Shown in pieces: positions 1 through 8,988 of a DNA stretch of 64,000 bases. Below the pieces are notes generated by a model. The model ran no database searches. It had not been told where the DNA came from and was given only the letters and a program-made list of their open reading frames with translations. Made by a program: the position numbers and the translations under genes. The first letter of the stretch is position 1. Each line of letters begins with the position of its first letter. This DNA comes from BOG-994 sp049514215 (GTDB lineage Bacteria; Pseudomonadota; Gammaproteobacteria; Burkholderiales; Burkholderiaceae_D): positions 1-64,000 of the forward strand of contig JBEKVI010000039.1 of the NCBI GenBank assembly GCA_049514215.1. Direction: 5' to 3'.

Positions 1-572
1 ACCCATCCTGGCAAGATGACGTTGACCTGGATATGGTCGGCAGCCCAGGCAACGGCGAGCGACTTGGTTAGCTGGACGATGGCGCCCTTGCTCGCCCCGT
101 ACGCCGGCGCGTGGGCCACCGCAAAAACAGAAAGGATCGAGCCGATATTGATGACCTTGCCGGCCCCGGAAGCCTTCAGATGCGGGTAGGCCGCGCGCGC
201 GCAAAGAAACGCACTCGTGATATTGGTGTCGAGAACCTCCTGCCATTCGGCAAGCGGAAGGACCTCGACCCGCTTGCGAATGTTGATCCCGGCGTTGTTC
301 ACGAGGATATCGAGCCGGCCCAGCCGGTCTGCGACCTGAGCGAAGAGCGCTTCGACCGAGTCCTCCTTCCGCACGTCGACCGCAAGTGCAAGCGCCTTCG
401 CGCCCAGATCCGTGAGCTCTTTGACGGCCGCCTCGGATTTGGCCTGGTTGCGGGCGGCGACCACGATGGTCGCTCCGGCGCGGGCCAGTCCGCGGGCCAT
501 GCCAAGACCGATGCCGCCGTTGCCGCCGGTGACGACGGCAACCTTTCCGCTGAGATCGAAGAGCGTGGACAT
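1..572 (-). CDS. SDR-family NAD(P)-dependent oxidoreductase (3' end cut by window)
   Basis: Short-chain dehydrogenase/reductase; the substrate cannot be told. The Rossmann glycine motif TGGNGGIG lies at about residues 15-22, NNAG follows in the middle, and the catalytic Ser (NIGSILS) and Tyr-x-x-x-Lys (YGASK) are intact, so it should be active. The protein starts at the ATG whose first base is 572 (MSTLFDLSGKVAVVTGG) and runs off the window after 190 residues, so roughly the last 60 residues of a normal 250-residue SDR are missing here. It lies 30 nt downstream of a glutathione transferase gene on the same strand, which suggests co-transcription. Family call is firm; function is open. Confidence 0.9.
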   Translation of the reverse strand, partial: MSTLFDLSGKVAVVTGGNGGIGLGMARGLARAGATIVVAARNQAKSEAAVKELTDLGAKALALAVDVRKEDSVEALFAQVADRLGRLDILVNNAGINIRKRVEVLPLAEWQEVLDTNITSAFLCARAAYPHLKASGAGKVINIGSILSVFAVAHAPAYGASKGAIVQLTKSLAVAWAADHIQVNVILPGW

Positions 573-602
573 GGGAGTCGAAGACTGTCCAGTGATCGAG
601 TC

Positions 603-1244
603 CTAGGTCTGGGGAGCTGATTGGGCCTTGGCGAGCTCGGCGTCCTTCGCGCGCGCGCGTTTGACCGCATCCCTCGCACCGAAGCGCTCGACATAGCCGG
701 CGATCGCCGCATCCTCGGGAAGCAGCTTAAAGGCGGTAATCCAGGTCAAGGCTCCCCCCCAGAGGACATCTGCGGCCGAGAAACGCTCACCCAGGAGGTA
801 CGGACCCTTCGCCAGCTGTTCCGCGACGGTCGCAAGAGTCGTCTCGAAGTCGCCATAGGGAGACATCGCCCTCGGAGCGGGTTCACGCTTTTGCGCCCGG
901 TCTACTACGGCGGGTTCGAAACAGGAGCCGTAGAACACCAACCACCGCAGGAAGGGTCCCCGATCGGGCTCTCCGATCGCGGGGGCGAGGCCGGCTTGCG
1001 GAAAAAGGTCCGCCAGATAAAGATAGATCGCGCCTTGCTCCGTGATCACGGCGTCCCCGTGCTGGATCGCGGGAACCTTCCCCATGGGATTGATTGCCAG
1101 ATAGTTCGGTTGGCGCTGCTCGTGGGCGCGCATGTTCAGCACTCGCAACTGGTAGGGCGCGCCCAGCTCCTCCAGCAGCGTCAAGACCCCGCTCGAGCGC
1201 GAGTTGGGACTATGGTAGAGGATGACGGGCGGGTCGCTGACCAT
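603..1244 (-). CDS. Glutathione S-transferase family protein
   Basis: Soluble 213-residue protein of the usual GST length. The N-terminal thioredoxin-like half holds a Ser-rich active-site loop (HSPNSRSS) and the GSH-binding region (MGKVPAIQ, then TEQGAIYLYLA); the C-terminal half is helical, with a typical GERFSAADVLWGG motif. I chose the ATG at 1244 because the frame upstream of it is Arg-rich and unlike a GST, and because a GGAGAG Shine-Dalgarno lies about 9 nt upstream. It probably conjugates glutathione to electrophiles; the substrate is unknown. It precedes the SDR gene on the same strand with a 30-nt gap. Confidence 0.9.
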   Translation of the reverse strand: MVSDPPVILYHSPNSRSSGVLTLLEELGAPYQLRVLNMRAHEQRQPNYLAINPMGKVPAIQHGDAVITEQGAIYLYLADLFPQAGLAPAIGEPDRGPFLRWLVFYGSCFEPAVVDRAQKREPAPRAMSPYGDFETTLATVAEQLAKGPYLLGERFSAADVLWGGALTWITAFKLLPEDAAIAGYVERFGARDAVKRARAKDAELAKAQSAPQT

Positions 1245-1467
1245 GGCGGGGCTCTCCGTAGCGGGGTGCGCATCTCGGGGTCGAGCCGTCTGGACTCGGA
1301 CGCACCTTTGGAAACGAGGTTGAAGGGTCCTAAGCCGGGCACCACCACGCATGCGAGGCCCCACTATTGTAGAGGAGGGCCGCGGTCAGCTCCAAGTTTT
1401 CCGGCTCGCCCGGAGGAACCTTCAAGTACAGTGGCGGCTGGGACATGACACTCGGAGACTGTGAGCA

Positions 1468-2109
1468 ATGCGGGGAATGGGACGAATCCTGGGAAGTACG
1501 ATAGTGGGGTCATGCTGTCTGGCAGCGGCCCTTGGCTCACCCGCCGGGGCCATTGCGCTCGAGTCGGGCGCCCCGCTGACCGAGACCCTGGTTTTCGTGC
1601 GGCATGGCGAAAAACCTCAACAGGGTCTTGGGCAAATCAATTGTCAGGGCATGAACCGCGCGTTGGCACTGCCCCGCGTCCTGATCGATAGATACGGCAA
1701 GCCCGACTATATTTTTGCGCCGGATCCCGCCCGCCAGACTCACGATCCCGGCGGTTATGCCGACTACCTGAGGCCGTTGGCGACCATTGAGCCGACGGCC
1801 GTGTTTTTGGGGCTTCCCGTCAACACTCAGTTCGGCTTCGACGATATCGATGCCCTCCAGGCGGAACTGCTGCGACCCCGTTACGCGCACGCGCTGATTT
1901 TCATTGCGTGGGAGCATGCCAAGGCCGAGCAGGTCGCACGTGCGTTGACGTCGGCCGAAGGCATCGCGGTTCCTCGCTGGGAGTCTGCCGACTTTGACAG
2001 CATCTACGTCGTGCGCATCGATACCGACGGCACCTCACGACATGCGCGCTTCGAGCATGCCATGGAAGGCCTGAATGGCTTAAGTCAGGAATGTGCCTTC
2101 GCGCGCTAG
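1468..2109 (+). CDS. Exported histidine phosphatase superfamily protein
   Basis: 213 residues. A hydrophobic N-terminus (about residues 7-30, with a Cys pair in GSCCLAAA) looks like a signal peptide, possibly a lipoprotein one. The phosphohistidine motif RHGEK is at 45-49, and a second catalytic His lies in IAWEHAKAEQ, as in the phosphoglycerate-mutase-like branch. The arginine usual in the core is less clear, so the substrate (phospho-sugar, nucleotide or protein) cannot be named. It is probably periplasmic. The gene runs convergently to the exporter gene ending at 2141, with a 31-nt gap. Confidence 0.75.
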   Translation: MRGMGRILGSTIVGSCCLAAALGSPAGAIALESGAPLTETLVFVRHGEKPQQGLGQINCQGMNRALALPRVLIDRYGKPDYIFAPDPARQTHDPGGYADYLRPLATIEPTAVFLGLPVNTQFGFDDIDALQAELLRPRYAHALIFIAWEHAKAEQVARALTSAEGIAVPRWESADFDSIYVVRIDTDGTSRHARFEHAMEGLNGLSQECAFAR

Positions 2110-2140
2110 ATCCGGGAGCGTCTTGACGCAGCCAGAGGAA

Positions 2141-3661
2141 TCAGTCGATGGCGAGGTGACCGGCCTCGGGAGCGTGCAGCCGAAGTGGCTTGATGAGAAG
2201 AATCAAGGGCATGGTCAGCAAGGCGAGAATCATCATGAATCGGAAGTCATTGATGTAGGCGATCATGGCGGCCTGACGCGTGACTTCGACGTCGAGGGCG
2301 GCAAGACCGGAAGGGGTCATCAGCTGTGACCCTGCCATGGCCAGCGGATTGAATATGCTCACGTGTTCGGAGAGCGTTGCGTGCATGACCTGGGTGTTAC
2401 GGGTCAAAAGGGTCTCCACGACCGAAATCCCGATGGATGATCCGACATTGCGCGAGAGGCTGAAAATGGATGTTCCGGCCGGCCGCAGTTCGGCTTGGAG
2501 GGTCGAGAAGGTCACGGTGCTCAAGGGCACAAAGATGAAGCCCAGGCCGATCCCCTGAATGATGCCCGGCCAGACGATGTCGCTCTCCGAGAGGACGAGC
2601 GTGTAGTGGGTCATCTGCCAAAGTGAGAAGATCGTGAGGAGAAATCCGACCGTCATGATGAGCCGGATGTCGACCTGGCGGACCAGGCGGCCTGCGACCA
2701 GCATGGCGAGCATGGTGCCTGCGCCGCTCGGGGCCAGCACGAGCCCGGTCGCAATCACGGGGTAGTCCATCAACTCCTGCAGCATGGGTGGCAAAAGCGC
2801 CCGCGTGGCATAGAGAACCAGTCCGGTCACGAAGATGACGAGCAGTCCCGTAAAGTAATTCCGGTCGCGCAGGATGCGCGTGTCAAAAAACGAGTCACGG
2901 CCCGAGGTGGCCGTATGGGCGATGAAAAAGGCTGCGGCGATGAGCGAGCCGATCATCTCGATGCGAATCTCGATCGAACCCAGCCAGTCCTTCTGTTCTC
3001 CCCGGTCCAGAAAGAGTTGCAAAAGACCGATGGCCAGGCTCAAGGTTGCAAAACCAAAGAAGTCGAAGCGGGAATCGGCCCGTCTTGCGGTCTCCCGCAT
3101 GAAGGTCAGAATGCCGAAAAAAGCAACGGCCCCGATGGGCAGATTGATGTAGAACACCCAGCGCCAGTTGTAGTCTTCGGTCAGCCAGCCCCCCAGGGTG
3201 GGACCGATGATGGGACCGATCATGACCCCCATGCCCCAGACCGCCATGGCGGGGCCTTGTTTGTGCGGCGGATTAATGTCGAGCAGCGTCGCCTGTGAGA
3301 GCGGAACGAGCGCTGCCCCGAAGACGCCCTGAAGCAGCCGGGCCACGACAATCTGCAGGAGCGTCTCCGACATGCCGCAAAGCGCCGAGGTCACGGTAAA
3401 GCCCGCCACCGCAAGCAGGAACAGGTTTTTTCTGCCGAAGCGGTCCGCAAGCCAGCCTGTGGCCGGTGTTGCGATCGCGGCCGCCACGATGTAGGAAGTG
3501 AGCACCCAGGTAATCTGGTCACTCGCTGCCGAAAGCGTCCCCTGCATATGGGGCAGAGCGACATTGGCGATGGTGCTGTCGAGCGTCTGCATGATGGTGG
3601 CCAGCATGATCGAAATCGTGATCATGCCGCGATGCGGGACGGCGCTATCGGTGCTGGACAT
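2141..3661 (-). CDS. MFS drug exporter, DHA2 (EmrB/QacA-like) family
   Basis: 506 residues, the length expected for 14-helix DHA2 exporters that use the proton gradient to expel toxic compounds from the inner membrane. The family motif D1 (LDSTIANVALP) lies in helix 1, motif A (LADRFGRKNLF) between helices 2 and 3, and motif C-like glycines (MGVMIGPIIGPTLGG) in helix 5. The open frame continues far upstream, but that part is low-quality sequence; MSSTDSAVPHRG at 3661 matches the start of EmrB-type proteins. There is no clear Shine-Dalgarno. No membrane-fusion partner (EmrA) is adjacent, so it may work with a distant one or alone. Confidence 0.9.
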   Translation of the reverse strand: MSSTDSAVPHRGMITISIMLATIMQTLDSTIANVALPHMQGTLSAASDQITWVLTSYIVAAAIATPATGWLADRFGRKNLFLLAVAGFTVTSALCGMSETLLQIVVARLLQGVFGAALVPLSQATLLDINPPHKQGPAMAVWGMGVMIGPIIGPTLGGWLTEDYNWRWVFYINLPIGAVAFFGILTFMRETARRADSRFDFFGFATLSLAIGLLQLFLDRGEQKDWLGSIEIRIEMIGSLIAAAFFIAHTATSGRDSFFDTRILRDRNYFTGLLVIFVTGLVLYATRALLPPMLQELMDYPVIATGLVLAPSGAGTMLAMLVAGRLVRQVDIRLIMTVGFLLTIFSLWQMTHYTLVLSESDIVWPGIIQGIGLGFIFVPLSTVTFSTLQAELRPAGTSIFSLSRNVGSSIGISVVETLLTRNTQVMHATLSEHVSIFNPLAMAGSQLMTPSGLAALDVEVTRQAAMIAYINDFRFMMILALLTMPLILLIKPLRLHAPEAGHLAID

Positions 3662-4024
3662 GCAAAGGAAGAATGCCGCGCGACCGCGCTGGCTTAGGCG
3701 CCGCGAACTGGCGGCCAATGCGGCCATTTTCGCATATTCGCGATTCTCCCCGAAGTCGCCGCAACCGGACCCCTTCCAGGCACCGCCGCCCAAGCCGGTC
3801 TTCCGACTCCTGGCTCCAACGAGGTTGTTACCAAAACTGCGGGGCTCGCCCACGCTCGCCGTGCGCGTCGGTTGCGACGTAGCACGCCGATACAAACACG
3901 GGCGGATGTGTTGCACTTCTTGCGCCGGGCGCGTCGTAGGATTCATCAGGCGCCGCGCGCTATGCGGGATCTCTGCAATAGCTGCGAATGGCGCCGGTCC
4001 AATCCATTGATCAAAGGTTTCGCC
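3662..4024. other. Divergent intergenic region
   Basis: 363 nt between the exporter gene (leftward) and the small gene at 4025 (rightward). It must hold promoters for both, but I could not pick convincing -35/-10 pairs. Open frames through it do not resemble proteins. Confidence 0.4.
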
Positions 4025-4429
4025 ATGTTTGCCATCCCAGCAGCGCGCAAAGACCAACCGGCGGCCACCGTCGAGCAGGACGAGTGGTTCGAGACGTACA
4101 CCCCGCCCAAGGATGGGAGCGGAGCGCGCATGGCGGCCGAGACGCAAGAAAGGATCCGGCGCCGGATGATCGAGGAGTGGATGGCACAGCTGCCCGTAGC
4201 AGTGCGGCCCTGGCGGCTGGCCGCGGCCTTTCCGCAGGTCATGCTTCAACTCATCGAACGTTGGGAAAACCGCTCCGCTGCAGCCATCGTCCTTGACGGC
4301 TTTCTCATGCCGGCAGGTCACCACCAGCGCTGGCTTGCACCTGAAATCCTCTCAGAGGTGGCTGAGCTCTCGAAGTATGTGCGCGCCATGCGCCAGAACG
4401 CGTCGAGCCGCGCTTCATCGGTCTTCTGA
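4025..4429 (+). CDS. Hypothetical protein, 134 aa
   Basis: I do not recognise this family. The start at 4025 (MFAIPAARKDQP) follows an AAAGG Shine-Dalgarno at 4013-4017; the frame extends upstream without a good start. The product is soluble and charged, with a probably helical middle (AETQERIRRRMIEEWMAQLP) followed by LAAAFPQVMLQLIERW and a C-terminal helix ending in a Ser-rich tail. No signal peptide or membrane segment. It stands alone between divergent and downstream genes. Codon use and the ribosome site support a real gene. Confidence 0.55.
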   Translation: MFAIPAARKDQPAATVEQDEWFETYTPPKDGSGARMAAETQERIRRRMIEEWMAQLPVAVRPWRLAAAFPQVMLQLIERWENRSAAAIVLDGFLMPAGHHQRWLAPEILSEVAELSKYVRAMRQNASSRASSVF

Positions 4430-4552
4430 TCCGTCTTGACACGGCGGATCTGAGCCCGCGTTGGCGCGATCGGGCGTGCGAGCCAAGGGGCGCAATCGCT
4501 CCCTGCGCTGGGCCCTCTACGCGGGCCAGCGGCCGAGCTGTTGTACCATCGG

Positions 4553-6091
4553 ATGCTCGTATTTCCACTGACGTTTTTTGCGACCATTGGGAGAATCGTT
4601 CTGGGTATTCGCAGGAGCAGGCGGACTTCGCCGATCCACATCGAGCGCCGGACTTTCATCGAACGCGCGTTTCTGGGAGCTCTTGCCCTGCCGTGGGTGG
4701 GCGCCTGCCAGGCGCCCACGCCAGTCGGCGAGACTTCGGCACGAACGAGCACGTCGTCGCGAACACGCGTGCAGGTGCAAGCCGCTGTTCTTGCCCCCAT
4801 CGCGCGGGCTCCGCTTGATTCGCATTACCTCGGATTTAGCCTCGAGAAGGCCAAGCTAGCCACACCGTACTTCTCAGCCGAGAATCGGGGGCTCGTTCGA
4901 CTCTATCGCCTCCTTGGTCCCGGTTTATTGCGGCTTGGCGGCAACACAGTCGACCTCACGTCCTGGGAGCAAAATGGCGAGGGCCAGATGATCGGCATCA
5001 TCGCACCTTCCGATCTGCGGCGGCTTGCGGGCTTTCTTCAGGCCACCGGATGGCAAATCCTCTACGGCATCAATCTGGGGTCCAACACTCCTGAGCGCGC
5101 GGCCTTGGAGGCGCGCACGGCCAATGCCATCCTCCACGACCACCTCTACGGATTCGAGATTGGTAATGAGCCCGACGGGTTTTATCTCAATGGCGCGCGC
5201 GATCCCGTGCACTATGGCGTGCCCGAGTACATGGAGGAATGGCGTACTTATCGGCGCGCGATTCTGGGGGCGGTTCCAAATGCCGTCTTGTCCGCCCCTT
5301 CGGGAGCCTACGGACTTTCCGGATTCGCTGATGCGTTCGCCGGACCCGAGGGCAGAACCATCGAGCTTCTGGGAATTCACTACTATCGTGCCAGTGGAGA
5401 AGATCCCGGCTCGACGATCCCGTTTATGTTGTCGAAAGACCCGAACCTGGACCGCACGCTCGCGCTGATGCAAAAAATTGTCCAGAGCGGCCAGATCCGC
5501 GGCGGCTATCGTTTCACCGAGGCCAATTCGTTTTGGGGCGGGGGCGCCAAGCACATCAGCAATACCTTCGCGTCCGCGTTGTGGTCACTGGACTTTCTCT
5601 TCGAGACGGCTTTAAGGGGTTGCATGGGTGTGAACTTCCATGGTGGTGGACGCTCTCCAGGCTATACGCCCATCGCCGACGACGATCACAACGTCGTGGA
5701 GGTGCGTCCCGAGTTCTATGGCCTGTGTCTTTTCTCGCTGGCCGCCAAAGGACGGCTCCTGGGCACGCAGGTCACAGCCGGGGGCATCAACTTCTCCGTC
5801 TATGCGGTGCGCGGCGACGATGGATCCTTGCGTGTCGTGCTTTTGAACAAGGAGGAAAGCACGTCGGCATCGGTGCACTTGGAACTGGGTCAACCGGTCC
5901 AGAAAGCCGCCTACCATACCCTGCAAGCCCCGGCGTTGGCCAGCACGAACGGGATTCTGCTGGCCGACAGCCCGATCGACGTCGATGGACAATGGAAGCC
6001 TGCACCGCCCCAGGCGCTGTCCCCGGTCTTTGGCACTTCGCTCGTTGTGGACGTGCCAGCGGCCAGCGCAATGGTCCTCTATGCGGACTAG
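4553..6091 (+). CDS. Exported GH79-like glycoside hydrolase (beta-glucuronidase/heparanase type)
   Basis: 512 residues from the ATG at 4553 (a TTG lies 12 nt earlier). After a hydrophobic, Arg-rich start comes RRTFIERAFLGALALPWVGAC, which reads as a twin-arginine-like motif followed by a lipobox-like VGAC, so export and perhaps lipid anchoring are likely. The (beta/alpha)8 barrel shows the clan-A pair: acid/base Glu206 in EIGNEPDG and nucleophile Glu323 in RFTEANSFWGGG. A C-terminal beta domain follows. GH79 enzymes remove glucuronic acid or related sugars from glycans or glycosides; the exact substrate is not visible. The ABC exporter gene starts 39 nt downstream, suggesting an operon. Confidence 0.78.
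   Translation: MLVFPLTFFATIGRIVLGIRRSRRTSPIHIERRTFIERAFLGALALPWVGACQAPTPVGETSARTSTSSRTRVQVQAAVLAPIARAPLDSHYLGFSLEKAKLATPYFSAENRGLVRLYRLLGPGLLRLGGNTVDLTSWEQNGEGQMIGIIAPSDLRRLAGFLQATGWQILYGINLGSNTPERAALEARTANAILHDHLYGFEIGNEPDGFYLNGARDPVHYGVPEYMEEWRTYRRAILGAVPNAVLSAPSGAYGLSGFADAFAGPEGRTIELLGIHYYRASGEDPGSTIPFMLSKDPNLDRTLALMQKIVQSGQIRGGYRFTEANSFWGGGAKHISNTFASALWSLDFLFETALRGCMGVNFHGGGRSPGYTPIADDDHNVVEVRPEFYGLCLFSLAAKGRLLGTQVTAGGINFSVYAVRGDDGSLRVVLLNKEESTSASVHLELGQPVQKAAYHTLQAPALASTNGILLADSPIDVDGQWKPAPPQALSPVFGTSLVVDVPAASAMVLYAD
4697..4719. repeat. 23-bp palindrome inside the GH79 signal region
   Basis: GTGGGCGCCTG and CAGGCGCCCAC, 11-bp perfect arms around one base. It lies inside the coding sequence where the lipobox is encoded (VGACQAPT), about 145 nt after the start codon. 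It would form a very stable mRNA hairpin. Confidence 0.7.
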
Positions 6092-6130
6092 TTCTACGCT
6101 TGGCAATCCAGCGGGGAGAGCGTTTTTCCC

Positions 6131-7957
6131 GTGAACGGCCAAGCGAGCTCCGTGCCCCCGGCGCGCGCGCGCAGCGCCACGCTCATCGGGCTCTATCGCC
6201 AGGTGTGGTACTACGCCAAGGGCGTGCGCACGCGCTATGTGCTCGCGCTCTCGCTGCTGGCTTCCTCGCAGATCATCAAGCTTTCGGTTCCCTGGCTTGC
6301 CGGAGAGGCCATCAACACGATCCAGACCGCCAAGGAAAACTATCTGCTCCATGCCGGGCTTCTGATTGGTGCAATCATCCTCGTTAATGCGCTGGCGTGG
6401 ATGATGCACGGACCCGGACGCATCCTTGAGCGCAACGTCGGACTTGCAGTGCGCACGGCAGTATCGGACGCGCTTTACGCAAAGCTTCTGCGAGCCCCCT
6501 TGGGCTGGCACGAAGGCCATCATTCCAGCGAACTCGCGCAACGGGTTCAGCAGTCGAGCCACGCCCTCTATGACTTCACCCAGACCCAGTTCGTCTATCT
6601 CCAGAATCTCATCAACATTGTGGGGCCCCTCGTCGCGCTGTGCCTTTTGTCCGTGCAAACGGGCCTGCTCGCGCTTGTCGGATTTCTCGTCATCGCGGCG
6701 GCCATTGTGCGCTTCGATCATGCGCTAATGCGACTGGCGGTGCGCGAGATCGAAGCCGATCGTCGCTACAACGCGGGTCTTTTGGACTTCACGCGCAACA
6801 TTGCGACCGTCATGGCCTTGCGCCTCGAAGGCGCCGCGCGCCAGCTCGTTGGTCAGCGTCTTTCGAATGCGTTTGCGCCATTGCGCAAGAGCATCGAGAT
6901 GAACGAGGCCAAATGGTGCACGGTCGATCTGCTCACGATCGGGCTCGTGTGGGGCCTCGTCGCCTTTCATGCATGGCAGTCGGTCGGCGGCAAAGCGGGC
7001 GCGCCGAGCCTGCTTCTGGGCTCGATCTTCATGGTGTATCAATACGGCCAGCAAGCCGCAGCGGTGATTGGGGCGCTCGCGTCGAACTTTCAGAGTTTCG
7101 CGGGGGTTCGCGCAAATGTGGCGGGGGCGGACATCATCTGGGATGCACCGTTGCGGCTCGAGACCCACGCCCCCATCGAGCCGCAATGGAACTCGATTGT
7201 GATCACCGATCTGACGTTCAATCACATCCGCAGTCAGGGCAACGCCCGAGGGGAAGAGGCGATCCATGCCGTGACCGCATTTCGGGCGAGTCTTTCTTTG
7301 CGTCGCGGCGCGCGCATTGCCCTCATTGGCCCAAGCGGCGGGGGCAAGAGCACCCTGCTAAGACTTCTTGGAGGACTTTACGCGGCTGATTCAGGACGAA
7401 TCGCAATCGATGGACGGCTGCAATCGCACGCGACGGATCTCGCCGATATTGCTACGCTCATCCCACAGGAAACCGAGGTATTCGAGGCCACGCTTTCCGA
7501 GAACCTGACCTTTGGCGCCTCCTATTCGCAGCAAGCCATAGAGCGCGTGACCTACCTGAGTTGCCTCGATGAGGTCCTCGAAGGACTGCCCTGGGGCCTT
7601 AAGACCCCGGTGTCCGAAGGTGGATTCAACCTCTCCGGGGGGCAGCGCCAACGTCTGGCACTGGCCCGCGGACTTCTCGCGGCCCAAGGCTGTTCGGTGC
7701 TTTTGCTGGATGAGCCCACATCAGCGCTCGACCAGACGACCGAAGCACAGGTGTTCGAGCGGCTGCGCAGCTCGCTTGCGGACGTGTGCATCATCGCGTC
7801 GGTTCATCGATTAAGCGCCTTGCGCTATTTCGACGAAGTGGTCCTACTCGCGGGGTGTCGCGTGCTCGACAGCGGAACGGTCGATGAACTCAGACTTCGC
7901 CAGTCGCTGTTTCGCACGCTTGAGGAAGGCGACGAGTCGCTCTCCGAACCGGCGTGA
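6131..7957 (+). CDS. ABC exporter, fused permease/ATPase
   Basis: 608 residues, GTG start at 6131. The N-terminal half has about six membrane helices of the type-IV exporter fold (residues about 30-320). The C-terminal ATPase has Walker A GPSGGGKST near residue 400, the signature LSGGQRQRLALARG near 500 and Walker B VLLLDEPTSALD near 525; the H-loop His is in SVHRLS. It should act as a homodimer or heterodimer half in the inner membrane, exporting an unknown lipid, peptide or drug. It follows the GH79 gene by 39 nt, so the two may be co-expressed. Confidence 0.92.
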   Translation: MNGQASSVPPARARSATLIGLYRQVWYYAKGVRTRYVLALSLLASSQIIKLSVPWLAGEAINTIQTAKENYLLHAGLLIGAIILVNALAWMMHGPGRILERNVGLAVRTAVSDALYAKLLRAPLGWHEGHHSSELAQRVQQSSHALYDFTQTQFVYLQNLINIVGPLVALCLLSVQTGLLALVGFLVIAAAIVRFDHALMRLAVREIEADRRYNAGLLDFTRNIATVMALRLEGAARQLVGQRLSNAFAPLRKSIEMNEAKWCTVDLLTIGLVWGLVAFHAWQSVGGKAGAPSLLLGSIFMVYQYGQQAAAVIGALASNFQSFAGVRANVAGADIIWDAPLRLETHAPIEPQWNSIVITDLTFNHIRSQGNARGEEAIHAVTAFRASLSLRRGARIALIGPSGGGKSTLLRLLGGLYAADSGRIAIDGRLQSHATDLADIATLIPQETEVFEATLSENLTFGASYSQQAIERVTYLSCLDEVLEGLPWGLKTPVSEGGFNLSGGQRQRLALARGLLAAQGCSVLLLDEPTSALDQTTEAQVFERLRSSLADVCIIASVHRLSALRYFDEVVLLAGCRVLDSGTVDELRLRQSLFRTLEEGDESLSEPA

Positions 7958-8364
7958 CTCTCCTCCCAGCCTCGGCGCGAAGGCCCACTCTGTCCCTGTC
8001 ATAAGAACTGCCAAATCAGTGACTTAGTTGATGAGCGTGGGCGCCATAGGGCGCGTGCGTTGCCTTCCGCTGCGATCACCTGAACCGTGCATCGACAGGC
8101 CCAAAGGGAGGGCGTGGCGCGCCGTTGGTGGCTGAGTCCGCGGGATGATCCGCCCTGACAGGGCGCCCGGGCGTTTTCGCGACACTCGTTCGGGACGAAA
8201 TTGGAGTAAATTCACGGACATCCAATGCACATCTCGTCCTTTCGTTTAGTGCGCCAGAGGTTCCAGTAGTCATCCTTAGGAAGGCTTATCATTCATCCCT
8301 TAGCACGGTAGGCTGTATTGGGGTTGCCTATAGACGAACTACCAATGGAGTAACTACCTCCGCC
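7958..8364. other. Intergenic leader of the two-component genes
   Basis: 407 nt before the response regulator. Apart from the inverted repeat at 8151-8165 I see no gene or clear terminator. AT-richer stretches near 8280-8345 could hold the promoter. Confidence 0.4.
8151..8165. repeat. Inverted repeat, possible operator
   Basis: CGCCCTG-A-CAGGGCG, 7-bp perfect arms around one base, about 200 nt upstream of the response regulator start. The shape fits a protein-binding site better than a terminator, as no T tract follows. Confidence 0.35.
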
Positions 8365-8988
8365 ATGCGAATACTCCTCATAGAAGATCATCCGTTGTTC
8401 GCGCGGGCCATCCGGGACGAAATTATCCGCCTGACGCCGCAAAGCTCGGTCCTCATCGCCGGGTGTGCCCAGGATGCGCTGGACGCGTTGCGAAAGCAGG
8501 AGTTCGAACTCGTGCTCGCCGATCTGGCGATTCCCGGAGCCAGCGGTCTTTCACTGCTCAAGCAGATTCGCGCCCAGACGACGACGCGTGTGGCGATCAT
8601 TTCGGCGAGCGATGACCCGGTCATGGTCCATGCCGTATTTGCCGAGAGGGCGGTCGGGTTCATCTCGAAGGCAACGCCGCCTGAAACCTTCTCGCAGGCG
8701 CTCTATCTGATCCTGGCCGGTGCATCCCATTTCCCCGAATACGTCTACGCCAAGGTGGCGCCCACGCCTGGCGCGATCCAGCTGACGAACCGGGAGATCA
8801 CCGTCATGCGACTCATTGCGGCCGGTAAGCAGAACAAGGAAATCGCGCGCGAACTCGCGCTCGGTATTCCGACCGTCAAGAGTCACATCAAGCACATCTA
8901 CGCGAAGCTTGGCGTCAAGACGCGCGTGGCCGCCTCGATCAAGGCGGGTCAATGCGGGATATTGCCGAGCCCAGTGAATTATTCATGA
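8365..8988 (+). CDS. NarL/FixJ-family response regulator
   Basis: 207 residues. The receiver domain (1-120) has the acidic pair Glu7-Asp8, phospho-acceptor Asp53 (LVLADLAIPG), the Ser/Thr switch (IISAS) and Lys in ISKAT. A LuxR-type helix-turn-helix follows at about 138-200 (LTNREITVMRLIAAGKQNKE). It should bind DNA when phosphorylated, presumably by the kinase encoded next. The stop codon overlaps the kinase start (ATGA), so the two are translationally coupled. The regulated genes are unknown. Confidence 0.92.
   Translation: MRILLIEDHPLFARAIRDEIIRLTPQSSVLIAGCAQDALDALRKQEFELVLADLAIPGASGLSLLKQIRAQTTTRVAIISASDDPVMVHAVFAERAVGFISKATPPETFSQALYLILAGASHFPEYVYAKVAPTPGAIQLTNREITVMRLIAAGKQNKEIARELALGIPTVKSHIKHIYAKLGVKTRVAASIKAGQCGILPSPVNYS

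Noticed and set aside
5612..6721. A 369-codon minus-strand frame across the GH79/ABC junction.
   Set aside because: Runs opposite two well supported genes and has no protein-like composition.
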